DNA of 12,274 bases from Hyphomicrobiales bacterium (GTDB lineage: Bacteria > Pseudomonadota > Alphaproteobacteria > Rhizobiales > JALURZ01), in contig JALURZ010000123.1 in assembly GCA_027058735.1 (NCBI GenBank), positions 1 to 12,274 of the forward strand, written 5' to 3'. How positions within the stretch are numbered: the stretch's first letter is position 1; every line of letters starts with the position of its first letter. Positions 1 through 5,905 of this stretch are shown piece after piece. The translations under genes were made by a program, and so were the position numbers. The notes below the pieces were generated by a model, which was not told the DNA's origin, ran no database searches, and worked only from the letters and a program-made list of their open reading frames with translations.

Positions 1-346
1 AACCGGCGCCTGTCGCTGTTTTGGGAAAATCATCGGAGCCGGATGTTGCCATCCGCCCGGCGGGGCCGGGCCTGCCGGGTCCGGTCGGGCCGGCGGCCAG
101 GGAAACCCCAAAGACGTTCCGCCGGCGCGAAAATCCGGCCCTCCGGCGGACCGGATCGGCCCGCCGCCGGCCTCGCCAACTGCGCCCGCTCGCCCGGGCC
201 GCGCGCGGCCCGCGCCGTGCCCGATGACCTGGTCGAGACCCCTTCGAACGGTTCCCCGAACAAAACACGACCCGGCTCTTGCGCGAGTCATGGGGATCGG
301 CTAGAGGGCACCCTTCAGAAAGAAGCACATATAAGGGGTCGCTAGG
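1..346. other. Upstream region without a supported gene
   Basis: This is very GC-rich sequence left of the phosphate permease. All three forward frames stay open for long stretches (to about 345, 304 and 227), and a reverse frame is open at about 30-263. The translations are Arg/Pro/Gly-rich, show no recognisable domain and have no convincing ribosome site, so I read them as GC-driven open frames. The tail of an upstream gene reaching into the window cannot be excluded. A hairpin-capable inverted repeat (CCGCCGG near 119-125 with CCGGCGG near 143-149) lacks a T tract. No Pho box (paired CTGTCAT-like repeats) is visible upstream of the permease. A single GANTC site lies at 285-289. Confidence 0.6.
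333..338 (+). promoter_or_regulatory. Ribosome binding site of the PiT permease
   Basis: AAGGGG lies 8 bases before the ATG at 347 and fixes the start of the permease. A second ATG follows directly in frame at 350, so the protein begins Met-Met and either codon could be used. Confidence 0.7.
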
Positions 347-1870
347 ATGATGACTTCGAAAAAGCCCGACACCGGCAACTCTCCAGCCGACGATCTGCGC
401 AAGGAAACGCTCGACAAGGACCTGACACGCATCGGGGCCGTCGAGATCACCACCCAGTCCACCGCCCAGCGCCTGACGGCAATTGGTTTTGGCCTGTTTT
501 TTCTCGGTCTGGCCGGCGCCTTCGCCAGCAGCCAGATCGGAGCGGCGCCGAATGCCCTGTTCATTATTGTCGCGGCGGTTCTGGGCGGTTACATGGCACT
601 CAATATCGGTGCCAATGATGTCGCCAACAACGTCGGACCGGCGGTCGGGTCGCGGGCGCTGACACTGGTGGGGGCGTTGATCATCGCGGCGGTGTTCGAG
701 GCCGCCGGCGCGCTCATCGCCGGCGGTGAAGTGGTGTCAACGATCTCCAAGGGCATTATCGACCCCTCACTGGTGGAGGACAGCACAACCTTTGTCTGGG
801 CGATGATGGCGGCATTGCTGTCGGCGGCGCTGTGGCTCAACCTGGCGACCTATCTGGGCGCGCCGGTGTCGACGACCCATTCCATTGTCGGCGGCGTCAT
901 GGGGGCCGGCATCGCGTCCATCGGCTTTGGCGCCGTCAACTGGGCGACCATGGGCAAGATCGCGGCAAGCTGGATCATATCGCCGATACTGGGAGGCATT
1001 ATCGCCGCGCTGTTTCTCGCCTTCATCAAAATCAACATCATCTATCAGGACGACAAGATCGCGGCGGCGAAACGCTGGGTGCCGGTGCTGCTCGCACTCA
1101 TGGTCGCGGCCTTTTCCAGCTATCTGATGATGAAGGGGCTGAAGAAGGTCTGGCGCCCGGGGTTTGGCCTGATCTCCGTTATTGGCGTCGGCATATTTTT
1201 CGCCTCCGTTGCCGTGCTGCGGCCGTGGGTCGCGCGCAAGGCGGAGGGTTTGGAAAACCGCAACCAGTCGCTGCGCACACTGTTCACCCTGCCGCTGATT
1301 TTTTCCGCGGCCCTGCTGTCTTTCGCCCATGGCGCCAATGACGTCGCCAACGCGGTCGGCCCGCTGGCCGCGATCGTCCATGCGGCGGCGGAGGGCGAAA
1401 TCGCGGCCAAGGTGGAACTGCCCCTCTGGGTCATGATGATCGGCGCGGCCGGCATTTCGCTGGGGCTGTTTTTATATGGGCCGAAACTGATCCGGATGGT
1501 GGGGGAGCAGATCACCAGCATGAACCCGATGCGGGCGTTTTGCGTCGCGCTGTCCGCCGCGATCACGGTGATTTTCGCCTCCGCGCTCGGCTTGCCCGTC
1601 AGTTCGACCCACATTACCGTGGGCGCGGTCTTCGGCGTCGGATTTTTCCGCGAATATTATACGGCGCGCAGCGCCCGGCGGGCGCAATATGTCAAGAAGC
1701 GCCGGCCCCGGCCGGACACCGGCACGCGGGCCGCGGGGGCGCAAAACGCCGTTCAGTCCCGCAAACTGGTGAGGCGGGCGCATTTTCTCACGATCATCAC
1801 CGCCTGGATTGTCACGGTGCCGGCCGCCGCCGCCCTCGCGGCGGTCCTGTTCTTCATATTCACGCTCTAG
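347..1870 (+). CDS. PiT-family inorganic phosphate permease
   Basis: Inner-membrane low-affinity phosphate transporter of the PiT family (TC 2.A.20), which co-transports metal-phosphate or phosphate with a cation. The 507-residue protein shows the family's internal duplication. GANDVAN motifs occur at residues 88-94 and 329-335, each followed by VGP, and a matching pair PVSTTHS (173-179) and PVSSTH (417-422) lies further on. About ten or more hydrophobic segments are visible. There is a 40-residue polar N-terminal extension before the first membrane segment, and a basic loop (about 440-478, rich in Arg and Lys) before the last one. PiT proteins often sit beside a PhoU-like DUF47 gene; none follows here, though one could lie left of the window. 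The gene converges on gcrA with a 10-base gap. The exact ion and the family subgroup (PitA-like or sodium-dependent) cannot be read from sequence alone. Confidence 0.93.
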   Translation: MMTSKKPDTGNSPADDLRKETLDKDLTRIGAVEITTQSTAQRLTAIGFGLFFLGLAGAFASSQIGAAPNALFIIVAAVLGGYMALNIGANDVANNVGPAVGSRALTLVGALIIAAVFEAAGALIAGGEVVSTISKGIIDPSLVEDSTTFVWAMMAALLSAALWLNLATYLGAPVSTTHSIVGGVMGAGIASIGFGAVNWATMGKIAASWIISPILGGIIAALFLAFIKINIIYQDDKIAAAKRWVPVLLALMVAAFSSYLMMKGLKKVWRPGFGLISVIGVGIFFASVAVLRPWVARKAEGLENRNQSLRTLFTLPLIFSAALLSFAHGANDVANAVGPLAAIVHAAAEGEIAAKVELPLWVMMIGAAGISLGLFLYGPKLIRMVGEQITSMNPMRAFCVALSAAITVIFASALGLPVSSTHITVGAVFGVGFFREYYTARSARRAQYVKKRRPRPDTGTRAAGAQNAVQSRKLVRRAHFLTIITAWIVTVPAAAALAAVLFFIFTL

Positions 1871-1880
1871 CTGTGATGTT

Positions 1881-2399
1881 TCAGCGCCGCGCGCCCGCGC
1901 GCCTCTTGCGCCGCCGGTCCTGGAGGGGCTGATAGGCGATGCGCGAATGGTGCTCGCAATAGGGCACGCCCTGATCGGACTGGCGGCCGCAATAATGGAA
2001 ATCAGACGTGCCGGGATCGCCAATCGGCCAGCGGCAGGTCTGCTCGTTGAGAGCAAGAATGTTGAGCCGCTCGCCGGGTGGAATGACCAGTTCGACGATC
2101 GGCGCCGGGGCCGGCTCCAGACCGGGTTCGGGCATTGTCTCCACATCGCTCTTCAGGGCGGCGCTTCCCGATGTGCGAAACGGACCGGCGCGCCCGGGCG
2201 GGGACGGCGCTCTGGTCTTGCGCCGTCTCGGCGCGGGAGCGCGCGGCGGCGTGGAGCGCCTTGAAAGCCCAAGCCTGTGCACCTTGCCGATGACCGCGTT
2301 GCGGGTCACCCCGCCAAGCCGTCCCGCGATCTGGCTGGCGCTCAGCCCCTTGGCCCACAGCTTCTTGAGCAAATCGACACGATCATCCGTCCAGGTCAT
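1881..2399 (-). CDS. gcrA: GcrA cell cycle regulator
   Basis: Alphaproteobacterial transcription factor that binds sigma-70 RNA polymerase and stimulates promoters carrying CcrM-methylated GANTC sites, helping to order the cell cycle (established in Caulobacter). The 172-residue protein has the diagnostic N-terminus MTWTDDRVDLLKKLW followed by a helix-turn-helix (about residues 16-45, ASQIAGRLGGVTRNAVIGKV). A Pro/Arg-rich linker of low complexity (about 48-100) comes next. The conserved C-terminal domain contains TCRWPIGDPG (121-130), C137, C148 and the His pair 150-151. The length is normal for the family. The ATG at 2399 is preceded by a good ribosome site. The gene is monocistronic, divergent from argD and convergent with the phosphate permease. 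Two adjacent GANTC sites upstream suggest control by DNA methylation or by GcrA itself. The identification is secure; the regulatory reading is inference. Confidence 0.96.
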   Translation of the reverse strand: MTWTDDRVDLLKKLWAKGLSASQIAGRLGGVTRNAVIGKVHRLGLSRRSTPPRAPAPRRRKTRAPSPPGRAGPFRTSGSAALKSDVETMPEPGLEPAPAPIVELVIPPGERLNILALNEQTCRWPIGDPGTSDFHYCGRQSDQGVPYCEHHSRIAYQPLQDRRRKRRAGARR

Positions 2400-2405
2400 G
2401 ATTAT

Positions 2406-2411
2406 CCCCTT
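2406..2411 (-). promoter_or_regulatory. gcrA: Ribosome binding site of gcrA
   Basis: Read on the minus strand, AAGGGG stands 6 bases before the ATG whose first base is 2399. This supports the chosen start, which also matches the conserved GcrA N-terminus MTWTDDRV. Confidence 0.7.
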
Positions 2412-2436
2412 CGTTTATGTTGTTCTGGTCTTGTTC

Positions 2437-2447
2437 GACTCGGACTC
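2437..2447. promoter_or_regulatory. Two adjacent GANTC (CcrM methylation) sites upstream of gcrA
   Basis: GACTC at 2437-2441 and GACTC at 2443-2447 are separated by one base, about 38-48 bases upstream of the gcrA start codon. GANTC is the target of the alphaproteobacterial methylase CcrM, and methylated GANTC in promoters is what GcrA recognises. I could not find a convincing -35/-10 pair for gcrA beside them, so the promoter position relative to the sites is unknown. Confidence 0.5.
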
Positions 2448-2518
2448 CCCCTCCGGGGCCGGCCTGCAAAACCAGCAAAATCGGACCGCTACAGGGTGGG
2501 AACCCCAATATGTCGTGA

Positions 2519-2532
2519 TTTATGAAAATCAA
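2519..2532. promoter_or_regulatory. Possible FNR/FixK-type box
   Basis: TTTATGAAAATCAA matches the FNR/FixK consensus TTGAT-N4-ATCAA at 9 of 10 specified positions; the third base is T instead of G. It lies between gcrA and argD, about 120 bases upstream of gcrA and 190 bases upstream of the argD -35 element. With one mismatch and no known Fnr link to either gene, this is only a weak candidate. Confidence 0.2.
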
Positions 2533-2712
2533 GCTACAATATGGGCTGACTCCGTGGCAACCGGTTTTCGCGGGTTTTGACGCGATTTCCCCAGGAAAGC
2601 GGCCGGGCGCGCCGCGGGCCTGGCCCTGGCGCGGGCCCATTGGCCGGGAACGAGGAGGATCTGACCGGGAATACGGGACAAAACGGTCCATGGCCCCATG
2701 CGTTCGCGCCAA

Positions 2713-2742
2713 TTGACAGAGCGCATGGGCGATCCGTATAAC
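2713..2742 (+). promoter_or_regulatory. Sigma-70-type promoter of argD-argF-hslO
   Basis: A perfect -35 hexamer TTGACA (2713-2718) and a -10 hexamer TATAAC (2737-2742, five of six consensus bases) are separated by 18 bases. This is the best promoter in the window. It predicts a transcript starting at about 2748-2751, only some 60 bases before the argD start codon and immediately before the terminator-like hairpin at 2759-2786. It should drive the whole argD-argF-hslO operon. Confidence 0.75.
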
Positions 2743-2750
2743 CCGGAGAC

Positions 2751-2813
2751 ATGCAGTGGCCGCCGAACCGGATCGGCGGCTTTTTTGCTCGAATCCGAAG
2801 GCCTGTGTCATGA
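2751..2813 (+). CDS. Putative 20-codon leader peptide upstream of argD
   Basis: A short open frame too small for routine gene calling. It starts with ATG at 2751, at or within about three bases of the transcription start predicted from the promoter, so it would be translated from a leaderless mRNA. It encodes MQWPPNRIGGFF then ARIRRPVS. Its TGA (2811-2813) overlaps the argD ATG (2810-2812) as ATGA, an arrangement typical of translational coupling. Four of the 20 codons are Arg: CGG at 7, then CGA, CGA and AGG at 14, 16 and 17. Codons 3-10 form the GC hairpin and codons 11-12 (TTT TTT) are its T tract. Codons 16-17 double as the argD ribosome site, so their Arg meaning may be incidental. An Arg-rich leader peptide before an arginine gene is suggestive, but an open frame this short has a sizeable chance of arising randomly. 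The translation is unproven. Confidence 0.4.
   Translation: MQWPPNRIGGFFARIRRPVS
2759..2786 (+). terminator. Intrinsic-terminator-like hairpin (attenuator candidate) in the argD leader
   Basis: GCCGCCGA (2759-2766) and TCGGCGGC (2773-2780) form a perfect 8-bp stem with a 6-base loop, followed directly by six T (2781-2786). This is a textbook rho-independent terminator pointing toward argD. It lies between the operon's promoter and the argD start codon, beginning about 10 bases after the predicted transcription start. On the opposite strand no T tract follows the stem, so it would not terminate gcrA-side transcription. It may act as an attenuator, generate a very short RNA, or simply be a stable 5' hairpin. 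Confidence 0.65.
2797..2801 (+). promoter_or_regulatory. argD: Ribosome binding site of argD
   Basis: GAAGG lies 8 bases before the ATG at 2810 and selects that start over an in-frame GTG at 2756. The upstream GTG would place the terminator hairpin inside the coding region and add 18 residues unlike the family. The site coincides with leader codons 16-17, so a ribosome on the leader frame would cover it. Confidence 0.65.
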
Positions 2814-3994
2814 CCACCGCCGTCCTGCCGACCTATGCCAGGCTGCCCTGCAGCTTCGTTGAGGGCACCGGTGTGCGCATCACGGCGGACACGGGCGAGG
2901 AATTCCTCGATTTTGGCGCCGGCATCGCCGTCAACCTGCTGGGACACGCGCATCCCCACCTTGTCGAGGCGCTCACCGCCCAGGCGGCGAAGCTGTGGCA
3001 CACCTCCAACCTCTATCAGATCCCGGGTCAGGAGCGTCTCGCCAGGCGGCTGTGCGACGCGACCTTTGCCGATTATGTGTTTTTCACCAATTCCGGGGCC
3101 GAGGCGATCGAGTGCGCGATCAAGATGGCGCGCAAGTTCCATGCCCAAGAGGGCCACGGCGAGCGCTACCGGCTGATCACGTTCGAGGGCGCCTTTCACG
3201 GCCGCACCCTGGCAACGATCGCTGCGGGCGGGAAAAAAGCGGCGCTTGAGGGATTTGGCCCGCCGACCGACGGGTTCGATCAGGTGGCGTTTGGCGATGT
3301 CGAGGCCGCCCGGGCCGCCATCGGGCCTGAAACCGCGGGCATTCTCGTCGAGCCGGTTCAAGGCGAAGGCGGCATCAGGCCGGTTGCCCCTGAAGCCATG
3401 AAAGCGTTGCGCGAGATGTGCACGCAAAACGGCCTGCTGCTGCTGCTCGATGAAGTCCAGTGCGGGGTCGGGCGCACCGGCAGGTTGTTCGCCCATGAAT
3501 GGGCCGGCATCGAGCCGGATATCATGGCGATCGCCAAGGGCATCGGCGGCGGATTTCCGCTCGGCGCCTGCCTGGCCACCGGCCGCGCCGCGCACGGGAT
3601 GACCCCGGGCACGCACGGGTCCACCTATGGCGGCAACCCGCTGGCCATGGCGGTTGGCAATGCGGTTCTTGACGTTGTGCTGGAAGACGGGTTTCTGGAC
3701 GGCGTGCGCCGGGCTGCCGGGACCCTGCGCCAGAAGCTTGCCGGGCTGGTCGATGAATATGGCGATATCATCGAGGCGGTGCGCGGCGAGGGCCTGATGC
3801 TGGGCCTGAAATGCCGGGTGGACAATACACTCCTCCTGAATGCGCTGCTTGACCGGAAACTGCTGACGGTGGGCGCGGCCGACAACGTGATCCGGCTGTT
3901 GCCGCCGCTCATCGTCAGCGACGCCGAGATCGGCGAGGCCGTTGACAAGATCGCGGCTGCCTGCCGGGCGATCAGGACCACGGCGAACCCATGA
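2810..3994 (+). CDS. argD: Acetylornithine aminotransferase
   Basis: Cytoplasmic PLP enzyme (class III aminotransferase) that converts N-acetylglutamate semialdehyde and glutamate to N-acetylornithine in arginine synthesis. Many ArgD proteins also act on succinyl-diaminopimelate in lysine synthesis. The 394-residue protein has the normal length. Visible landmarks are the phosphate-binding NSGAEA (94-99), EPVQGEGG in the central fold, the cofactor-contacting Asp in LLDEVQCGVGRTG (Asp214), the Schiff-base lysine in AIAKGIGGGFPLG (Lys243), and THGSTYGGNPLA with Thr272. The ATG at 2810 is chosen because it has a ribosome site and gives the usual N-terminus (TYARLPCSFVEGTG). The gene overlaps argF by four bases (ATGA) and is first in the argD-argF-hslO operon. 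Expression probably depends on the leader hairpin. Related ornithine and succinylornithine transaminases share these motifs, but the argF neighbour favours ArgD. Confidence 0.95.
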   Translation: MTTAVLPTYARLPCSFVEGTGVRITADTGEEFLDFGAGIAVNLLGHAHPHLVEALTAQAAKLWHTSNLYQIPGQERLARRLCDATFADYVFFTNSGAEAIECAIKMARKFHAQEGHGERYRLITFEGAFHGRTLATIAAGGKKAALEGFGPPTDGFDQVAFGDVEAARAAIGPETAGILVEPVQGEGGIRPVAPEAMKALREMCTQNGLLLLLDEVQCGVGRTGRLFAHEWAGIEPDIMAIAKGIGGGFPLGACLATGRAAHGMTPGTHGSTYGGNPLAMAVGNAVLDVVLEDGFLDGVRRAAGTLRQKLAGLVDEYGDIIEAVRGEGLMLGLKCRVDNTLLLNALLDRKLLTVGAADNVIRLLPPLIVSDAEIGEAVDKIAAACRAIRTTANP

Positions 3995-4917
3995 CCGCGC
4001 CCCGGCATTTTCTGGATATTGACGCATTGAGCGCCGGGCAGTTGCGCGCGCTTCTCCACATGGGGGCGGCGGCCAAAAAGGCGTGGCGGCAACCGGGCGC
4101 GCAGACCCGGCTTGATGGCGCCATTCTGGCGATGGTTTTTGAAAAACCCTCGATGCGCACGCGCGTCTCGTTCGAGGTTGCCATGCACGAGCTTGGCGGC
4201 GGCACCATCGTGCTGAAGGATGAGGAAATCGGCCTGGGGCGCCGCGAGCCTTTGTCGGATACGGCCCGGGTGCTGTCGCGCTATGTCGATGCCATCATGG
4301 TGCGCGCCAATGCGCATTCCACCGTTGTCGATCTGGCGGCACATGCCGGCGTGCCGGTCATCAACGGGCTTACCGACCGGTCCCATCCCTGCCAGGTGAT
4401 GGCCGATCTGATGACGCTGGCGGAGCGCAAGGGGGATGTGTCGGGTTGCGTGGTGGCGTGGTGCGGGGACTGCAACAATGTGGCGACCTCGTGGGTCCAT
4501 GCGGCCGGTCGCCTTGGTTTTGAATTCCGCATCGCCGCGCCGAAGTCCTATGGTCCCGATGCGCAACTGATGGCGTGGGTGGAAGAAAACGGCGCGGCGG
4601 TCCATGTTGTGGACGAGGCGCGCGACGCCGTTGCGGGTGCCGATTGCGTGGTCACCGACACCTGGGTTTCCATGGGCGACAAGGATGGCGCGCAGCGGCG
4701 CGCCGACCTGCAGCCCTTTCAGGTCAATGAAGAGCTGATGGCCAGGGCCGGCGGGGATGCGATCTTTCTGCACTGCCTGCCGGCGCATCGCGGCGAAGAG
4801 GTGAGCGCGGCGGTGATAGACGGTCCGCAATCCGCCGTCTTCGATGAAGCCGAAAACAGGCTGCACGCGCAAAAGGCGATCTTGCAATGGTGTTTGGGCG
4901 AGAACCAGACGTCCTGA
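3991..4917 (+). CDS. argF: Ornithine carbamoyltransferase
   Basis: Cytoplasmic enzyme that joins carbamoyl phosphate to ornithine, giving citrulline, the sixth step of arginine synthesis. The 308 residues match the usual length. The carbamoyl-phosphate loop is present as EKPSMRTR (51-58), the SMRTR variant of STRTR. The HPCQ motif (132-135) follows. DTWVSMGD (223-230) is the ornithine-binding segment, and the catalytic HCLPAHRGEEV begins at residue 261 with its Cys at 262. The start codon overlaps the argD stop as ATGA, so translation is probably coupled. The last 31 bases overlap the predicted hslO start. The SMRTR and HCLP signatures separate it from aspartate carbamoyltransferase. Anabolic ArgF is much more likely than catabolic ArcB, because the gene partners argD and no arcA or arcC is nearby. 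Confidence 0.96.
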   Translation: MTAPRHFLDIDALSAGQLRALLHMGAAAKKAWRQPGAQTRLDGAILAMVFEKPSMRTRVSFEVAMHELGGGTIVLKDEEIGLGRREPLSDTARVLSRYVDAIMVRANAHSTVVDLAAHAGVPVINGLTDRSHPCQVMADLMTLAERKGDVSGCVVAWCGDCNNVATSWVHAAGRLGFEFRIAAPKSYGPDAQLMAWVEENGAAVHVVDEARDAVAGADCVVTDTWVSMGDKDGAQRRADLQPFQVNEELMARAGGDAIFLHCLPAHRGEEVSAAVIDGPQSAVFDEAENRLHAQKAILQWCLGENQTS

Positions 4918-5885
4918 ACCGGTCCGGCGGCGAAAACACATCCCGCGAGGATGATCTGGTGCTGCCCTTTCAGGTGCCGGCCCTGGGGGTGCGCGGCCGG
5001 GTTCTGCGCAGCGGACCCGTTGTCACCGAGATACTGGCCCGGCACGGATATCCCGACCCGGTCGCGCGTCTTGTCGGCGAGGCGACGGCGCTTGCCGCCA
5101 TGCTCGGCACCATGCTCAGGATCAGCGGCAAATTCCTGCTGCAGACCAGGAGCGACGGCCCGGTCGATCTGCTGATCGTGGATTTTCAGGCTCCCGACGC
5201 CGTGCGCGCCTATGCCCATTACAACGAATCGCGTCTTGACGCCCTGAGCGGATCGGGGAGGGCGTCGAGCGCGGACCTGCTCGGTGACGGCCATCTGGCG
5301 CTGACCATCGATCAGGGAGGGCAGAAGGACCGCTATCAGGGCATCGTTCCGCTCGGTTCAACGACCCTTGCCGGGGCGGCGCACATGTATTTTCGGCAAT
5401 CCGAGCAGATCCCGACCCGGGTGATGCTGGCGGCCGCGCCGCTGGTGACGCCGGGGGGGGAAACCCAGTGGCGCGCGGGCGGCATCTTGATCCAGCATCT
5501 GCCCGCCGAAGGGCTGTCCGCGCGCCGCGACCTTGATCCTGGAGACAACCCCGCTGGAACCGGTCTGGCCGAACAGGAAGAAAATGAAAACTGGACCAAG
5601 GCAAAGGCGCTGCTGGCGAGCGTGGAGGATCATGAACTGCTCGATCCGCTGCTGGCGCCGGAGACGCTCTTGTACCGGCTCTATCACGAAGACCGGGTAC
5701 GCGCGTCCGCGCCGCGCGTGCTGAACTGGCACTGCCGCTGCTCACGCGGGGGCATTTCGAAAATGCTGCACGAATTCTCCGCTGATGACCTGCAACACAT
5801 GGCCGAGGAGGGGCGGATCACGGTGACCTGCGAGTTCTGCAACGCGAGCTACAGGTTCGACAAAGCGGAGTTTTCCGGCACCTGA
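4887..5885 (+). CDS. hslO: Hsp33 redox-regulated molecular chaperone
   Basis: Cytoplasmic holdase chaperone, inactive when reduced and zinc-bound, and activated when oxidation forms disulfides and releases zinc. The 332-residue protein has an N-terminal Hsp33 fold starting at about residue 23 (DLVLPFQVPALGVRGRVLR), with the conserved EATALAAMLGTMLR and DGPVDLLIVDF segments. At the C-terminus is the zinc switch WHCRCSRGG...TCEFCNASYRF. Its four Cys are at 283, 285, 315 and 318, a CXC-X29-CXXC spacing close to that of E. coli Hsp33. The start at 4887 lies inside argF (31-base overlap), with AAAGG about 10 bases upstream. Because conservation begins about 20 residues later, a slightly downstream start is possible. 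It sits third in the arginine operon, an order shared by many Alphaproteobacteria. A run of eight G lies at 5453-5460. It converges on argE. Confidence 0.94.
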   Translation: MVFGREPDVLNRSGGENTSREDDLVLPFQVPALGVRGRVLRSGPVVTEILARHGYPDPVARLVGEATALAAMLGTMLRISGKFLLQTRSDGPVDLLIVDFQAPDAVRAYAHYNESRLDALSGSGRASSADLLGDGHLALTIDQGGQKDRYQGIVPLGSTTLAGAAHMYFRQSEQIPTRVMLAAAPLVTPGGETQWRAGGILIQHLPAEGLSARRDLDPGDNPAGTGLAEQEENENWTKAKALLASVEDHELLDPLLAPETLLYRLYHEDRVRASAPRVLNWHCRCSRGGISKMLHEFSADDLQHMAEEGRITVTCEFCNASYRFDKAEFSGT

Positions 5886-5905
5886 ATCGCGAACCGGCGA
5901 CGCGC

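Larger units (their letters stand above)
2412..2712. other. Divergent gcrA-argD spacer
   Basis: About 300 bases without a gene I can support. It contains the GANTC pair at 2437-2447 and a further GANTC at 2548-2552. A near-palindrome at 2519-2532 resembles an FNR/FixK box. A 7-bp direct repeat CCGGGAA lies at 2644-2650 and 2665-2671. A perfect Shine-Dalgarno-like AGGAGG at 2653-2658 has no ATG, GTG or TTG at usable distance. A 64-codon frame at 2522-2716 has no ribosome site and an unremarkable translation, so I did not call it. The part from about 2590 to 2650 is extremely GC-rich and self-complementary but has no T tract. Confidence 0.5.

Noticed and set aside
205..260. Possible tRNA because of a TTCGAA motif near 243-250
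   Set aside because: No T-loop with a correct consensus on either strand and no cloverleaf-forming arms around it.
30..263. Open frames on both strands in the first 346 bases
   Set aside because: Several overlapping frames are open at once, as expected from high GC. The translations are low-complexity Arg/Pro/Gly and no start has a ribosome site.
1827..1844. CCGCCGC/GCGGCGG hairpin near the end of the phosphate permease gene as a terminator
   Set aside because: It lies inside the coding region, encodes an Ala-rich part of the last membrane helix, and is followed only by a weak, interrupted T-rich stretch.
2653..2658. Perfect AGGAGG as the ribosome site of an unlisted small gene
   Set aside because: No ATG, GTG or TTG follows within usable distance; the only nearby initiator would be a CTG opening a 26-codon frame of no recognisable character.
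2522..2716. 64-codon forward open frame in the gcrA-argD spacer
   Set aside because: No ribosome binding site before its ATG, a Pro/Arg/Gly-rich translation without a recognisable fold, and it ends within the argD -35 element. GC-rich DNA commonly gives such frames.
2756..2812. In-frame GTG start that would lengthen ArgD by 18 residues
   Set aside because: It would lie within a few bases of the predicted transcription start, has no properly spaced ribosome site, and would put the terminator hairpin within the coding sequence. The ATG at 2810 has a good site and gives the usual family N-terminus.
5453..5460. Eight-G run in hslO (and eight C on the plus strand near 6871-6878 in argE) as phase-variable tracts
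   Set aside because: At about 65% GC a few runs of eight are expected in 12 kb on both strands together. Both tracts keep frame within conserved enzyme sequence, and neither gene is a typical phase-variable one.
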